The translations under genes were made by a program, and so were the position numbers. A DNA stretch of 64,000 nt from Streptomyces marokkonensis (GTDB taxonomy: Bacteria; Actinomycetota; Actinomycetes; Streptomycetales; Streptomycetaceae): contig NZ_VSKS01000003.1 of assembly GCF_008312835.1 (NCBI RefSeq), forward strand, positions 248,001 through 312,000, read 5' to 3'. Below, piece by piece: positions 44,509 through 53,324 of the stretch; the stretch's first letter is position 1, and each line of letters begins with the position of its first letter. The notes below the pieces were generated by a model. It was not told the origin of the DNA, made no database searches, and saw nothing but the letters and a program-made list of their open reading frames with translations.

Positions 44509-45909
44509 GTGACGACGATGACGAACGCGTCCGTACGCGAGTTCAAGATGCCGGACGTGGGCGAGGGCCTCACCGAGGCCGAGATCCTCAAGTGGTACGT
44601 CCAGCCGGGTGACACGGTCACCGACGGCCAGGTGGTCTGCGAGGTCGAGACGGCGAAGGCGGCCGTCGAACTGCCCATCCCCTACGACGGTGTGGTCCGC
44701 GCGCTGCACTTCCCCGAGGGCACCACGGTCGACGTGGGCACGTCCATCATCGCGGTGGACGTCTCGGGCGGCGCGGCTCCGGCGGAGGAGGCGCCCGCCC
44801 CGGCCGCCGTGCCGGAACCGGCTCCCGAGGAGCCGAAGGCCGAGCCGGCGGCCCGCAAGCCCGTCCTGGTCGGCTACGGCGTGGCGACGTCCTCGACGCG
44901 CCGCCGCCCGCGCAGGACGGCGGCACCGGACGCCTCCGCCCAGCAGGCGACGGCGGCCGTCCAGACGGAGCTGAACGGCCATGCTCCCGTCACCGGTGCG
45001 TCCCGCCCGCTGGCCAAGCCGCCTGTGCGCAAGCTGGCGAAGGACCTGGGCGTCGACCTGACGACGGTCACCCCGACCGGCCCGGACGGAATCATCACCC
45101 GTGAGGACGTCCACGCGGCGGTGGCCGCGGTGCGGGCTCCGGAGGAGCCGGCGGCCGCGCCGGCCCCCTCTGCTCCCGCTCCGGCCGCCCCGGTGTCGTA
45201 CGACACCGCGCGCGAGACCCGTGTCCCGATCAAGGGGGTCCGCAAGGCGACGGCGGCGGCGATGGTGGGCTCGAAGTTCACGGCGCCGCACGTCACGGAG
45301 TTCGTGACGGTGGACGTGACCCGCACGATGAAGCTGGTCGAGGAGCTCAAGCAGGACAAGGAGTTCGCGGGTCTGCGCGTGAACCCCCTCCTGCTGATCG
45401 CCAAGGCCCTGCTGGTCGCGATCAAGCGCAACCCCGAGGTCAACGCGTCCTGGGACGAGGCGGCCCAGGAGATCGTGGTCAAGCACTACGTCAACCTGGG
45501 CATCGCGGCGGCCACCCCGCGCGGTCTGATCGTGCCGAACATCAAGGACGCGCACGCCAAGACGCTGCCGCAACTGGCCGAGTCCCTGGGTGAACTGGTG
45601 TCCACGGCCCGCGAGGGCAAGACCTCCCCGTCCGCCATGCAGGCGGGCACGGTGACGATCACGAACGTCGGCGTCTTCGGCGTCGACACGGGCACGCCGA
45701 TCCTCAACCCCGGCGAGTCCGCGATCCTCGCGGTCGGCGCGATCAAGCTCCAGCCGTGGGTCCACAAGGGCAAGGTCAAGCCCCGTCAGGTCACCACGCT
45801 GGCCCTCTCCTTCGACCACCGCCTGGTCGACGGCGAACTGGGTTCGAAGGTCCTGGCCGACGTGGCCGCCGTCCTGGAACAGCCGAAGCGCCTGATCACC
45901 TGGGCCTGA
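44509..45909 (+). CDS. bkdH: branched-chain 2-oxoacid dehydrogenase E2 (cluster 2)
   Basis: A 466-residue dihydrolipoyl acyltransferase: lipoyl domain with Lys50 (VETAKAAVEL), peripheral-subunit-binding domain near 165-205 (KPPVRKLAKDLGVDLTTV), and catalytic domain with SFDHRLVDGE near the C-terminus. GTG 44509 has GGAG about 6 nt upstream; ATG 44518 is an alternative. Ends at a good intrinsic terminator. E3 is again absent. Confidence 0.94.
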   Translation: MTTMTNASVREFKMPDVGEGLTEAEILKWYVQPGDTVTDGQVVCEVETAKAAVELPIPYDGVVRALHFPEGTTVDVGTSIIAVDVSGGAAPAEEAPAPAAVPEPAPEEPKAEPAARKPVLVGYGVATSSTRRRPRRTAAPDASAQQATAAVQTELNGHAPVTGASRPLAKPPVRKLAKDLGVDLTTVTPTGPDGIITREDVHAAVAAVRAPEEPAAAPAPSAPAPAAPVSYDTARETRVPIKGVRKATAAAMVGSKFTAPHVTEFVTVDVTRTMKLVEELKQDKEFAGLRVNPLLLIAKALLVAIKRNPEVNASWDEAAQEIVVKHYVNLGIAAATPRGLIVPNIKDAHAKTLPQLAESLGELVSTAREGKTSPSAMQAGTVTITNVGVFGVDTGTPILNPGESAILAVGAIKLQPWVHKGKVKPRQVTTLALSFDHRLVDGELGSKVLADVAAVLEQPKRLITWA

Positions 45910-45920
45910 CGCCGACGAGA

Positions 45921-45949
45921 GGGGCCCACGGGTGACTGTGGGCCCCTTT
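45921..45949 (+). terminator. terminator after bkdH
   Basis: GGGGCCCAC / GTGGGCCCC stem with an 8-nt loop followed by TTT. It also serves the convergent D,D-carboxypeptidase gene. Confidence 0.85.
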
Positions 45950-45970
45950 CCCGTCCCGGGGTCCTGTGCG

Positions 45971-46885
45971 TCAGATCTTGCCGAAGCCGTAGCCCAGGAG
46001 TTTCTTGGCGTCCTTCTCGCGCTGGGTGGCGGAGGACGACGCCAGGACCGTGCCGATGACCGTCTTGCCGCCCCGGGTCGCGGCGAAGACCAGGCAGTAC
46101 TTGGCCTCCGGCCCTGAGCCGGTCTTCACGCCGATCGTCCCGCTGTAGCTGCCGAGCAGGGTGTTGGTGTTGGTCCACGGCGCCATCGTGCGGGTGCCGC
46201 CCGACTTCGTCTTCGTCTTCGCCGTGTACTTCTTCGTCTTCACGACCGAGCGGAACGTCGAGTTCTTCATCGCGCTGCTCGCGATCTTCGTCAGATCGCG
46301 CGGCGTGGAGTAGTTCTTGCCGTTCCCGATGCCGTCGAACGAGTCGAAGTGGGTGTTCTTCAGGCCCAGCTTCTTCGCGTCCGCGTTCATCTTGCCGATG
46401 AACGACTTCACCCGCGCCGACCGCGTCTTGCCGGTGCCGAACTTGTCGGCCAGCGCGTACGCCGCGTCGCAGCCGGACGGCAGCATCAGCCCGTACAGCA
46501 GCTGGCGCACGGTGACCTTGTCGCCGACGATCAGCCGGGCCGATGAGGCGTTGTTCTTCACGATGTAGTCGCTGTACGCCATCTGGATCGTGACCTTGGC
46601 GTCCAGGTTCAGGTTCTTCTGCGCGAGCACGACCTTGGCGGTCATGATCTTCGTGGTCGACCCCGTCGAACGACGCGTGTCCGCCGCCTTCGTGTACAGC
46701 GACTTCCCGTTCGCGTTGTTCATCACGAAGCCGCCCTTGGCGACGATCGTGGGCGCGGCCGCGGCCTGCACGGGAGCGGCCTGCGCGGGCGCTGCGTAGA
46801 GGGCTCCGGTCGAGAGCACGGCGCCGGTGGTCACGGCGACGCCGACGGCTCTGCGGAGGCGGATGCCCCGAATGCCGATCTTCAA
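45971..46885 (-). CDS. D-alanyl-D-alanine carboxypeptidase (S11 family)
   Basis: A 304-residue penicillin-binding protein of the DacA/S11 type. A signal peptide (about 1-36, twin-Arg-like RLRR then hydrophobic core, AQA cleavage) is followed by catalytic motifs SxxK as Ser76-Thr-Thr-Lys79, S-G-C (LPSGCDAA) and KTG (GVKTGSG). It trims the terminal D-Ala of peptidoglycan stems outside the membrane. It lacks the C-terminal membrane-anchoring domain of E. coli PBP5. The only plausible start before the signal peptide is TTG 46885; the frame has no ATG or GTG until 47035, where an implausible N-terminus would result. Confidence 0.88.
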   Translation of the reverse strand: MKIGIRGIRLRRAVGVAVTTGAVLSTGALYAAPAQAAPVQAAAAPTIVAKGGFVMNNANGKSLYTKAADTRRSTGSTTKIMTAKVVLAQKNLNLDAKVTIQMAYSDYIVKNNASSARLIVGDKVTVRQLLYGLMLPSGCDAAYALADKFGTGKTRSARVKSFIGKMNADAKKLGLKNTHFDSFDGIGNGKNYSTPRDLTKIASSAMKNSTFRSVVKTKKYTAKTKTKSGGTRTMAPWTNTNTLLGSYSGTIGVKTGSGPEAKYCLVFAATRGGKTVIGTVLASSSATQREKDAKKLLGYGFGKI

Positions 46886-47070
46886 GTCAGGTACCCCGAT
46901 TGAGTTGACTGCCCCAGTGGAGCGGCAGAGTTGAGGTGCGGCCGGCAACGGGGCCGCACATGTCCGACTCCTGCCGGTGGCGGATGGTTGCGCTCTTCCG
47001 CGGGACGACTTCCCGGGGGTGGGCCGAGTCCGCATCGTGGACGTGAACTTCCACGCATGCGTGTTGTATC

Positions 47071-47076
47071 TATCCT
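47071..47076 (+). promoter_or_regulatory. possible -10 for leaderless GntR mRNA
   Basis: TATCCT ends 6 nt before ATG 47083. The surrounding TTGTATCTATCC is AT-rich for this genome and could also overlap a GntR operator. Confidence 0.45.
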
Positions 47077-47082
47077 GTCCGC

Positions 47083-47736
47083 ATGAGTCTGGCCGCCGTG
47101 AAGCAACCCCCTGCCGCCGACCGCGTCTACACCCACGTCAAGCAGGGCGTCCTGGACCGCCGTTACGAGGGCGGCACGCTGCTCACGGAGGGCGAGCTGG
47201 CCGAGGCCGTGGGCGTCTCGCGGACCCCCGTGCGCGAGGCGCTGCTGCGCCTGGAGGCCGAGGGGCTGATCAAGCTCTACCCGAAGAAGGGCGCCCTGGT
47301 CCTGCCCGTCTCCGCGCAGGAGATCGCCGACGTGGTGGAGACCCGGCTGCTCGTCGAGGAGAACGCCGCGCGGAAGGCCGTACCCGCGCCGCCCGGCCTG
47401 ATCGAGCGTCTGGAGCGACTGCTCGCCCGGCAGAAGGAGCAGGCCGCCGCCGGCGACTTCGCCGCCGCGTCCGTCACCGACCGGTGCTTCCACGCCGAGA
47501 TCGTCCGCAGCGGCGGCAACGAGATCCTCTCCCGCCTCTACGACCAGCTCCGCGACCGGCAGTTGCGCATGGGCGTCGCCGTGATGCACTCCCACCCCGA
47601 CCGCATCGCCAAGACGCTCGCCGAGCACGAGGAGATCCTCCGGGCGCTGCGCTCGGGGGACGCGGAGGCGGCCGTCGGCGTGGTCCACCGGCACGTCGGC
47701 TGGTTCTCCCACCTGGCCAGGGGTGAGGTGCGGTGA
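47083..47736 (+). CDS. GntR-family regulator (FadR/FCD type)
   Basis: A 217-residue regulator. The winged helix (about 12-75) has LTEGELAEAVGVSRTPVREALLRLEAEGLI shown in part by SRTPVREALLRLE; the C-terminal FCD domain (about 90-210) has His/Asp/Asn positions that bind metal and small acids in the family (CFHAEIV, HEEILRAL, VHRHVGWF). The MFS gene overlaps its stop by 4 nt (GTGA), so it probably regulates that transporter. The effector is unknown, likely an organic acid. Confidence 0.92.
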   Translation: MSLAAVKQPPAADRVYTHVKQGVLDRRYEGGTLLTEGELAEAVGVSRTPVREALLRLEAEGLIKLYPKKGALVLPVSAQEIADVVETRLLVEENAARKAVPAPPGLIERLERLLARQKEQAAAGDFAAASVTDRCFHAEIVRSGGNEILSRLYDQLRDRQLRMGVAVMHSHPDRIAKTLAEHEEILRALRSGDAEAAVGVVHRHVGWFSHLARGEVR

Positions 47737-49043
47737 GCGCCTCCCGTCAGGGTTCCGGCGCCCCGTGCGCGGAGCCGCCCGGCGGACGGCGTGCCCTCGC
47801 CGTCTGGGGGATCGGCGTCTCCGTCTACTTCGTCGCCGTCATCTTCCGCACGTCCCTGGGTGTGGCCGGCCTCGACGCCGCCGACCGCTTCGGGGTCAAC
47901 GCCTCCGCCCTGTCCACGTTCTCCATCCTCCAGCTGCTGGTCTACGCGGGCATGCAGATACCCGTCGGGCTGCTGGTCGACCGGCTCGGCACCAAGCGGG
48001 TGCTGGGCATCGGCGTCGTGCTGTTCACGGCCGGACAGCTCGGCTTCGCCTTCTCACCGTCGTACGGCATGGCCCTCGCCTCGCGGGCGCTGCTCGGCTG
48101 CGGGGACGCGATGACGTTCATCAGCGTGCTGCGGCTGGGCACCCGGTGGTTCCCGGCGCGGCGCGGGCCGATGGTCGCGCAGATGGCCGGGCTGGTCGGC
48201 ATGGCGGGCAACCTCGTCTCCACGCTGGTCCTCTCCCGGCTGCTGCACGGCATCGGCTGGACGGCCGCGTTCGCGGGCAGCGCGCTCGCCGGGGCCGTGG
48301 TGTTCGCGCTGCTGGTGCTGTTCCTCGAGGACCACCCCGAGGGCCACGGACCTGAGCCGGTTTCGCACCGGGGCGCCGCCTACGTACGCCGTCAGATCGC
48401 CGCGTCCTGGCGGGAGCCGGGGACGCGGCTCGGGCTGTGGGTGCACTTCACGACGCAGTTCCCGGCGATGGTCTTCCTGCTGCTGTGGGGCATGCCGTTC
48501 CTCGTCGAGGCACAGGGGCTGTCCCGGGCGGCCGCCGGTGAGCTGCTGACGCTCGTCGTGCTCTCCAACATGGCCGTCGGGCTCGTCTACGGCCAGGTCG
48601 TCGCCCGGCACCACGGCGCGCGGCTGCCGCTGGCGCTGGGGACGGTCGCCGCGACGGCGTCGCTGTGGGCCGTGACGCTGGCCTGGCCGGCGGACACGGC
48701 GCCGATGTGGCTGCTCGTGGTGCTGTGCGCGGTGCTGGGGGCGTGCGGGCCCGCCTCGATGCTCGGGTTCGACTTCGCGCGGCCGGCGAATCCGCCGGAG
48801 CGGCAGGGAACGGCGTCGGGCATCACGAACATGGGCGGGTTCGTCGCCTCCATGACGACGCTGTTCGCGATCGGGGTGCTGCTGGACGCGACCGGTGACG
48901 ACTACGGCGTCGCGTTCTCGTCCGTGTTCGTGGTGCAGGCGCTGGGTGTCACGCAGATCCTGCGGTTGCGCGGGCGGGCGGCGCGGGCCGAGCGGGAGCG
49001 GTCGGTGGCGAGCCGGGTGACGTCCGTGCACGTGCCCGTGTAG
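47733..49043 (+). CDS. major facilitator superfamily transporter
   Basis: A 436-residue 12-helix permease with the MFS loop 2-3 motif PVGLLVDRLGTKRVL and the matching GRLG-like elements. The N-terminal about 22 residues are hydrophilic. A central loop near 205-230 carries HRGAAYVRRQIAAS. It is co-translated with the GntR regulator. The substrate class resembles nitrate/sugar-acid type MFS only weakly, so I leave it open. Confidence 0.92.
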   Translation: MSASRQGSGAPCAEPPGGRRALAVWGIGVSVYFVAVIFRTSLGVAGLDAADRFGVNASALSTFSILQLLVYAGMQIPVGLLVDRLGTKRVLGIGVVLFTAGQLGFAFSPSYGMALASRALLGCGDAMTFISVLRLGTRWFPARRGPMVAQMAGLVGMAGNLVSTLVLSRLLHGIGWTAAFAGSALAGAVVFALLVLFLEDHPEGHGPEPVSHRGAAYVRRQIAASWREPGTRLGLWVHFTTQFPAMVFLLLWGMPFLVEAQGLSRAAAGELLTLVVLSNMAVGLVYGQVVARHHGARLPLALGTVAATASLWAVTLAWPADTAPMWLLVVLCAVLGACGPASMLGFDFARPANPPERQGTASGITNMGGFVASMTTLFAIGVLLDATGDDYGVAFSSVFVVQALGVTQILRLRGRAARAERERSVASRVTSVHVPV

Positions 49044-49138
49044 GGGCCCGGTGCGGGGCCGGGCGGGGGTGGGACGCGCGGCCCGGCGCCCGTGGGGTGC
49101 CTCCGCGCCCACCCTTCCCGCCCCTGCGGGTACGCGGC

Positions 49139-49963
49139 TTACGGCGTCACGGCGAAGTGGCGCAGGATCGCCGCCGCCAAATCCAGGTCGCCCTCGGTCT
49201 TGACCCGGTCCGCCACCCCTTCCGGGGTCACGCGGCCGCAGGCCAGGCGGACGTAGGTCTCCCAGTCGAGGGTGAGGGTGGCGGCGGGGCCCAGGGCCGG
49301 GGCGGTCTCCAGGGTGCCGCGGCCCTGGATGTCGACGCGGATCGTGCGCAGGAACTCCACCGGGCCGTGGACGTCGATGACGACGGCCGAGCTGCGCGGC
49401 GCCTGCGCCCGCTCGGCCACCACGCGCGGCAGCTCGGCGAGCAGCACGTCCCGGGCGACGTGCGCGCCGGGGGAGTCGAGGTTGCCGGGCCGGCCGAGGG
49501 CCGCGCGCAGATCCTGCTCGTGCGCCCACACGTCGAACGCGTGCCGGCGCATGGACTCCTCCAGCGTGAGCTCCGTGCCCAGCGGGCCGCGCACCTTGGT
49601 GCCGGGCTCGCGCGACTCGTTCCGCAGCTGGCGGTTGCGGCGGATGATCATGAGCTCCAGCTCGGAGGTCATCTCGGGCGCCGTGTGGTGGCGGCGCACG
49701 TCGACCTGCATCTCCATGTACCGCTGGTGGTCGTTGGTGACGTGGAACAGGTCGCGCGGCAGGGTGTGGATGGGGCGCGGGTCGCCGTACATCTCGGAGT
49801 CCAGGCCGATGACGTGCGAGACGATGTCACGGACCGACCAGCCCGGGCACGGCGTCCGCCGGTTCCAGTCGGCCTCCGGGAGCGGCTGCACCAGCTCGGA
49901 TATCGCCTCGATGGAGTGGGTCCAGGCGTCGGCGTAGGGCTGGAGGGTGGGATGCAGGCTCAC
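49139..49963 (-). CDS. maleylpyruvate isomerase/DinB-like (mycothiol-dependent) family protein
   Basis: A 274-residue protein with an N-terminal DinB-fold domain: PCPGWSVRDIVSHVIG (first metal His) and RRHAFDVWAHEQDLR (further ligands), the pattern of the actinobacterial mycothiol-dependent maleylpyruvate isomerase superfamily. A C-terminal SCP2-like half (LTLDWETYVRLACGR) follows. These enzymes usually act in thiol transfer or detoxification using mycothiol. GTG 49963 gives the normal N-terminus. Divergent from the nitrilase gene. Confidence 0.85.
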   Translation of the reverse strand: MSLHPTLQPYADAWTHSIEAISELVQPLPEADWNRRTPCPGWSVRDIVSHVIGLDSEMYGDPRPIHTLPRDLFHVTNDHQRYMEMQVDVRRHHTAPEMTSELELMIIRRNRQLRNESREPGTKVRGPLGTELTLEESMRRHAFDVWAHEQDLRAALGRPGNLDSPGAHVARDVLLAELPRVVAERAQAPRSSAVVIDVHGPVEFLRTIRVDIQGRGTLETAPALGPAATLTLDWETYVRLACGRVTPEGVADRVKTEGDLDLAAAILRHFAVTP

Positions 49964-50145
49964 GGAACGGGACCCCTCGGCGGTCGGTACACGGGCAGGT
50001 TGTGGCGGCTGTGCCAGTGGGCGGTGGCTGCACTTCACGGGTGTCTCGGGTCGCTAAGTTACGCTGCTCCGAGGCACCCCGGCAGTGCTTTCGTGTGACG
50101 ATCGTAGGCCCGTGTGCGCGGGTCGAATGCCAGGACGGTGGTAGT

Positions 50146-50940
50146 GTGCGCGCTTCCTTGCTCCAAGTCGCCGTGAACGAGGGCGAACCGGTCGAATCGC
50201 GCCGGCGCCGCGTCGCCGGGATGGTACGGGATCAGGCCGGTGCCGATCTCGTCGTGCTGCCGGAGCTGTGGACCACGGGCGCGTTCGCGTACGAGGAGTT
50301 CGCCGGCGAGGCGGAACCGCTCGAAGGGCCGACCTTCGAGGCGATGGCCGAGGCCGCGAGCGACGCGGGCGTGTGGCTGCACGCGGGCTCGATTCCCGAA
50401 CGCGACCCCGGGGGACCGCTCTACAACACCTCTCTCGTCTTCTCCCCCTCCGGCGACCTGGCCGCCGCCTACCGCAAGATCCACCGCTTCGGCTTCGACA
50501 AGGGCGAGGCCGTGCTGATGGGAGCGGGCGACCAGCTGGTGACGGTCCGTCTGCCGCACACGGTGGTCGGCGTGGCCACCTGTTACGACCTCCGTTTCCC
50601 CGAACTCTTCCGCGGTCTCGTCGACGCCGGTGCCGAGACCTTCGTCGTCCCGGCGGGCTGGCCGGAGCGCCGCCGGGACCACTGGACGCTGCTGGCCCGG
50701 GCACGGGCGGTGGAGAACCAGGCCTTCGTCCTCGCGTGTGGAACGGCCGGGACGCACGCGGGGGTTCCGCAGGCGGGTCACTCGATCGTGGTGGATCCCT
50801 GGGGCGAGGTCCTGGCCGAGGCGGGCCCCGGCGAGGAGGCCCTCACGGTCGACTTCGACCCGGCGGCGGTGGCGGGCACCCGCGAACGCTTCCCCGCCCT
50901 CAAGGACCGCGTCCTGGGCCTGGACCGCCCCCGCCGCTGA
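50146..50940 (+). CDS. carbon-nitrogen hydrolase (Nit2/omega-amidase-like)
   Basis: A 264-residue nitrilase-superfamily amidase with the complete catalytic triad Glu40 (VLPELW), Lys111 (YRKIHRF) and Cys146 (ATCYDLRFPE). The class includes omega-amidases that clear deaminated glutamine or asparagine keto-acids; the exact substrate is not determined. GTG 50146 is chosen as the first start that gives the beta-strand ASLLQVAV. The frame is open upstream to 50002, but the sequence there is not family-like. Confidence 0.92.
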   Translation: MRASLLQVAVNEGEPVESRRRRVAGMVRDQAGADLVVLPELWTTGAFAYEEFAGEAEPLEGPTFEAMAEAASDAGVWLHAGSIPERDPGGPLYNTSLVFSPSGDLAAAYRKIHRFGFDKGEAVLMGAGDQLVTVRLPHTVVGVATCYDLRFPELFRGLVDAGAETFVVPAGWPERRRDHWTLLARARAVENQAFVLACGTAGTHAGVPQAGHSIVVDPWGEVLAEAGPGEEALTVDFDPAAVAGTRERFPALKDRVLGLDRPRR

Positions 50941-50960
50941 CGCGTCGCCCGCGGGAACCC

Positions 50961-51455
50961 TCAGTCCTCCCGCTCCTTCTCCGCCAGATTGATCACGCAC
51001 ACGGCCACCGCGATCAGCAGGGCCGGGTCCGCGTCCTCGCGCACGACGTCGACGCCGTACGTCTCCCGGACGTGCAGCCACCGCCGTGAGATCACGGCGA
51101 GCAGTTCGCCGTCGTACTCGACGGCGAACTCCCGTTCAAGGACGCGGCCGCTGACGTCGAGTTCGGTGCTGCCGTCCGCCAGGGCCACCCGGTAGTGGTT
51201 GCGCAGCAGCGACAGCCGCTTGCGCCGGACGGTGGCCAGCGGCTCGCCGCCCCGTTCGATCACCATGGTGTCCCGCAGGGCGAACATCTTCCGGCGGATG
51301 TCGACGAGCACCCGCCCCTCGGTGTCCTTCAGCTCGAAGGTGTCCCGCAGCCGCAGGGCCTTGCCGTCGACGAGGAAGACCTTGTTGCCCCGGTCGTCCT
51401 CGATCCAGTAGTCGTCCCCGATACCGAGAATCCGGTCCCGCACGAGAAATCTCAT
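50961..51455 (-). CDS. LURP-one-related family protein
   Basis: A 164-residue beta-rich protein with the Tubby-like/LURP-one opening (MRFLVRDRILGIGDDYWIED) and repeated strands. It is common as a single gene in Streptomyces; function is unknown, though relatives are membrane- or lipid-associated. The hydrophobic C-terminal ALLIAVAVCVIN is part of the fold. ATG 51455 gives the standard start; the longer frame to 51539 adds an Arg-rich stretch without family support. Confidence 0.85.
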   Translation of the reverse strand: MRFLVRDRILGIGDDYWIEDDRGNKVFLVDGKALRLRDTFELKDTEGRVLVDIRRKMFALRDTMVIERGGEPLATVRRKRLSLLRNHYRVALADGSTELDVSGRVLEREFAVEYDGELLAVISRRWLHVRETYGVDVVREDADPALLIAVAVCVINLAEKERED

Positions 51456-51552
51456 GCCCCAGGACTTCCCCGCGTCCCGGACCGAAACGTCGCCGCTGGG
51501 CCGAGGGGCTGACCCCCGTTCGGCTCGACGACGCCCCACGGTGACGAAAGAA

Positions 51553-51583
51553 GGGCGCGGGGGAGTGGATCTCCCCCGCGCCC
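51553..51583 (-). terminator. terminator after the DUF6458 gene
   Basis: Perfect 13-bp stem GGGCGCGGGGGAG / CTCCCCCGCGCCC with a 5-nt loop. On the minus strand it is followed by TTCTTTC. Confidence 0.85.
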
Positions 51584-51603
51584 TCGTGGCGTCGGACGCC
51601 GGG

Positions 51604-51852
51604 TCAGACCCCGTACCCGTCGCTGTAGCCGTCGCGGGTGCGGGGCCGGGTGTCGTCGACGACCGGGGTGGCCGGGGGCACCACGACCCGCCTGCGCCGG
51701 GCGATGCTGCTGAAGGTCGCCACCCCTATCAGTCCGACGATCATGAAGATGACGCCGACCAGATCCAGGTTGACTCCCTGCATGTCCCAGTCGGTCGCGA
51801 ACGTGAGAATTGCTCCCACGGCGATGAGGAGTATGCATCCGCCGAGGCCCAT
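51604..51852 (-). CDS. small membrane protein, DUF6458 family
   Basis: An 82-residue protein with two hydrophobic helices (about 2-20 and 30-48: MGLGGCILLIAVGAILTFA and VGVIFMIVGLIGVATF) followed by RRRR and a Pro/Asp/Tyr-rich tail. Such small two-helix proteins are widespread in actinobacteria with unknown role. AGGAAGG lies 7 nt before the ATG. Single-gene unit with its own terminator. Confidence 0.85.
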   Translation of the reverse strand: MGLGGCILLIAVGAILTFATDWDMQGVNLDLVGVIFMIVGLIGVATFSSIARRRRVVVPPATPVVDDTRPRTRDGYSDGYGV

Positions 51853-51947
51853 GAGTGTCGCCTTCCTGTCCGGTCCTTCCGGTCACCTCCGGGTACCCGG
51901 AGGGGCGGCACCCATGCGCCGTCGCGCAGGGGGCGCAGGGCGGCCGG

Positions 51948-53246
51948 CTAGTCCTCGAGGAACGCGACGAGCGCGTTCGCCAGCAGGAACGGGTCGTTGG
52001 CGCCGCACAGTTCGCGTGCGCTGTGCATCGACAGGATGGCCACGCCGATGTCCACGGTCCGGATGCCGTGGCGGGCCGCGGTGATCGGGCCGATGGTGGT
52101 GCCGCACGGCATCGCGTTGTTGGAGACGAAGGACTGGAAGGGGACGCCCGCCTTCTCGCAGGCCGCCGCGAACACCGAGCGGCCCGAACCGTCCGTGGCG
52201 TAGCGGTTGTTGACGTTGACCTTGAGGATGGGGCCGCCGTCGACGCGCGGGTGGTGCGTCGGGTCGTGCCGCTCCGCGTAGTTGGGGTGGACGGCGTGAC
52301 CGGTGTCGGAGGACAGGCAGACGGAGCCGGCGAAGGCGCGCGCCCGGTCCTCGTACGAGCCGCCGCGCGCGAACACCGAACGCTCCAGCACGCCGCCGAG
52401 CAGCGGGCCGTCGGCACCGGTGTCGGACTGGGAGCCGTTCTCCTCGTGGTCGAAGGCGGCGAGGACGGGGATGCGGGAGAGGCCGGAGCCCCGGCCCGCC
52501 GCGGCGGCGAGTGCCGCCGTACCGGCGTGCACGGACAGCAGGTTGTCCATGCGCGGGCCCGCCACCAGTTCGCGGTCGCGGCCCAGGTAGGCGGGCGGTT
52601 CGACGGAGTGGACCATCAGGTCCCAGCCGGTGACCTCGCCGGACGGGAGGCCGGCGGTCTCCTCCAGGAAGGCGATGAGGTCGCCGTCGCGGACGTCGTC
52701 GCCCATGCCCCAGACCGGCTGCGTGTGCCGCTGCTTGTCGAGCTTGAGGCCGTCGGCGTTCACCGAGCGGTCCAGGTGGATGGCGAGCTGGGGGACTCGC
52801 AGCAGGGGACGGTCGACGTTGACCAGGCGGGTGGAGCCGTCGCGCAGGGACAGCCGGCCGGCCAGGCCCAGGTCGCGGTCGAGCCAGGAGTTGAGCAGCG
52901 GACCGCCGTAGATCTCCACGGCCACCTGGCGCCAGCCGTGCGCCCCGCTGTCGGGCCGGGGCTTCACGCGCAGGTTGGGGGAGTCGGTGTGGGCGCCGAC
53001 GATCCGGAACGGGGCGTGTGCGGGGGCGCCCTCGGGGACGTACCAGGCGATGATCGCACCGCCGCGCAGGACGTACTTGCCACCGGCCGTCGCGTCCCAG
53101 GCGTCCGACTCCGCGACCTGCCGGAAGCCCGCCTTCTCCAGCCGCTCGGCGGCGTTCGCCACGGCGTGGTACGGCGTGGGACTGGCCGCCAGGAAGGACA
53201 TGAGGTCGTCGGTGTGACCGCGATCGAAGCGGGGGGGTTCGCTCAT
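51948..53246 (-). CDS. M18-family aminopeptidase
   Basis: A 432-residue metallo-aminopeptidase (aspartyl aminopeptidase/PepC family). Zinc-site and catalytic motifs are GAHTDSPN, RMDNLLS, AFDHEENGSQ and LSMHSARELCG. It releases N-terminal (often acidic or neutral) residues from peptides in the cytoplasm. ATG 53246 follows AAGGTG by 7 nt; GTG 53255 is less likely. A hairpin separates it from the acyl-CoA dehydrogenase gene upstream. Confidence 0.94.
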   Translation of the reverse strand: MSEPPRFDRGHTDDLMSFLAASPTPYHAVANAAERLEKAGFRQVAESDAWDATAGGKYVLRGGAIIAWYVPEGAPAHAPFRIVGAHTDSPNLRVKPRPDSGAHGWRQVAVEIYGGPLLNSWLDRDLGLAGRLSLRDGSTRLVNVDRPLLRVPQLAIHLDRSVNADGLKLDKQRHTQPVWGMGDDVRDGDLIAFLEETAGLPSGEVTGWDLMVHSVEPPAYLGRDRELVAGPRMDNLLSVHAGTAALAAAAGRGSGLSRIPVLAAFDHEENGSQSDTGADGPLLGGVLERSVFARGGSYEDRARAFAGSVCLSSDTGHAVHPNYAERHDPTHHPRVDGGPILKVNVNNRYATDGSGRSVFAAACEKAGVPFQSFVSNNAMPCGTTIGPITAARHGIRTVDIGVAILSMHSARELCGANDPFLLANALVAFLED

Positions 53247-53266
53247 GGGGTTCACCTTAACGAGGG

Positions 53267-53302
53267 CGAGGGCCCGCTTCCCGGTGCGGGAGCGGGCCCT
53301 CG
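53267..53302 (-). terminator. terminator after the acyl-CoA dehydrogenase gene
   Basis: CGAGGGCCCGCT / AGCGGGCCCTCG 12-bp stem with a 12-nt loop, directly between the dehydrogenase stop and the aminopeptidase start. Confidence 0.75.
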
Positions 53303-53324
53303 TGAGGGTCTGTACGGGGTCGTC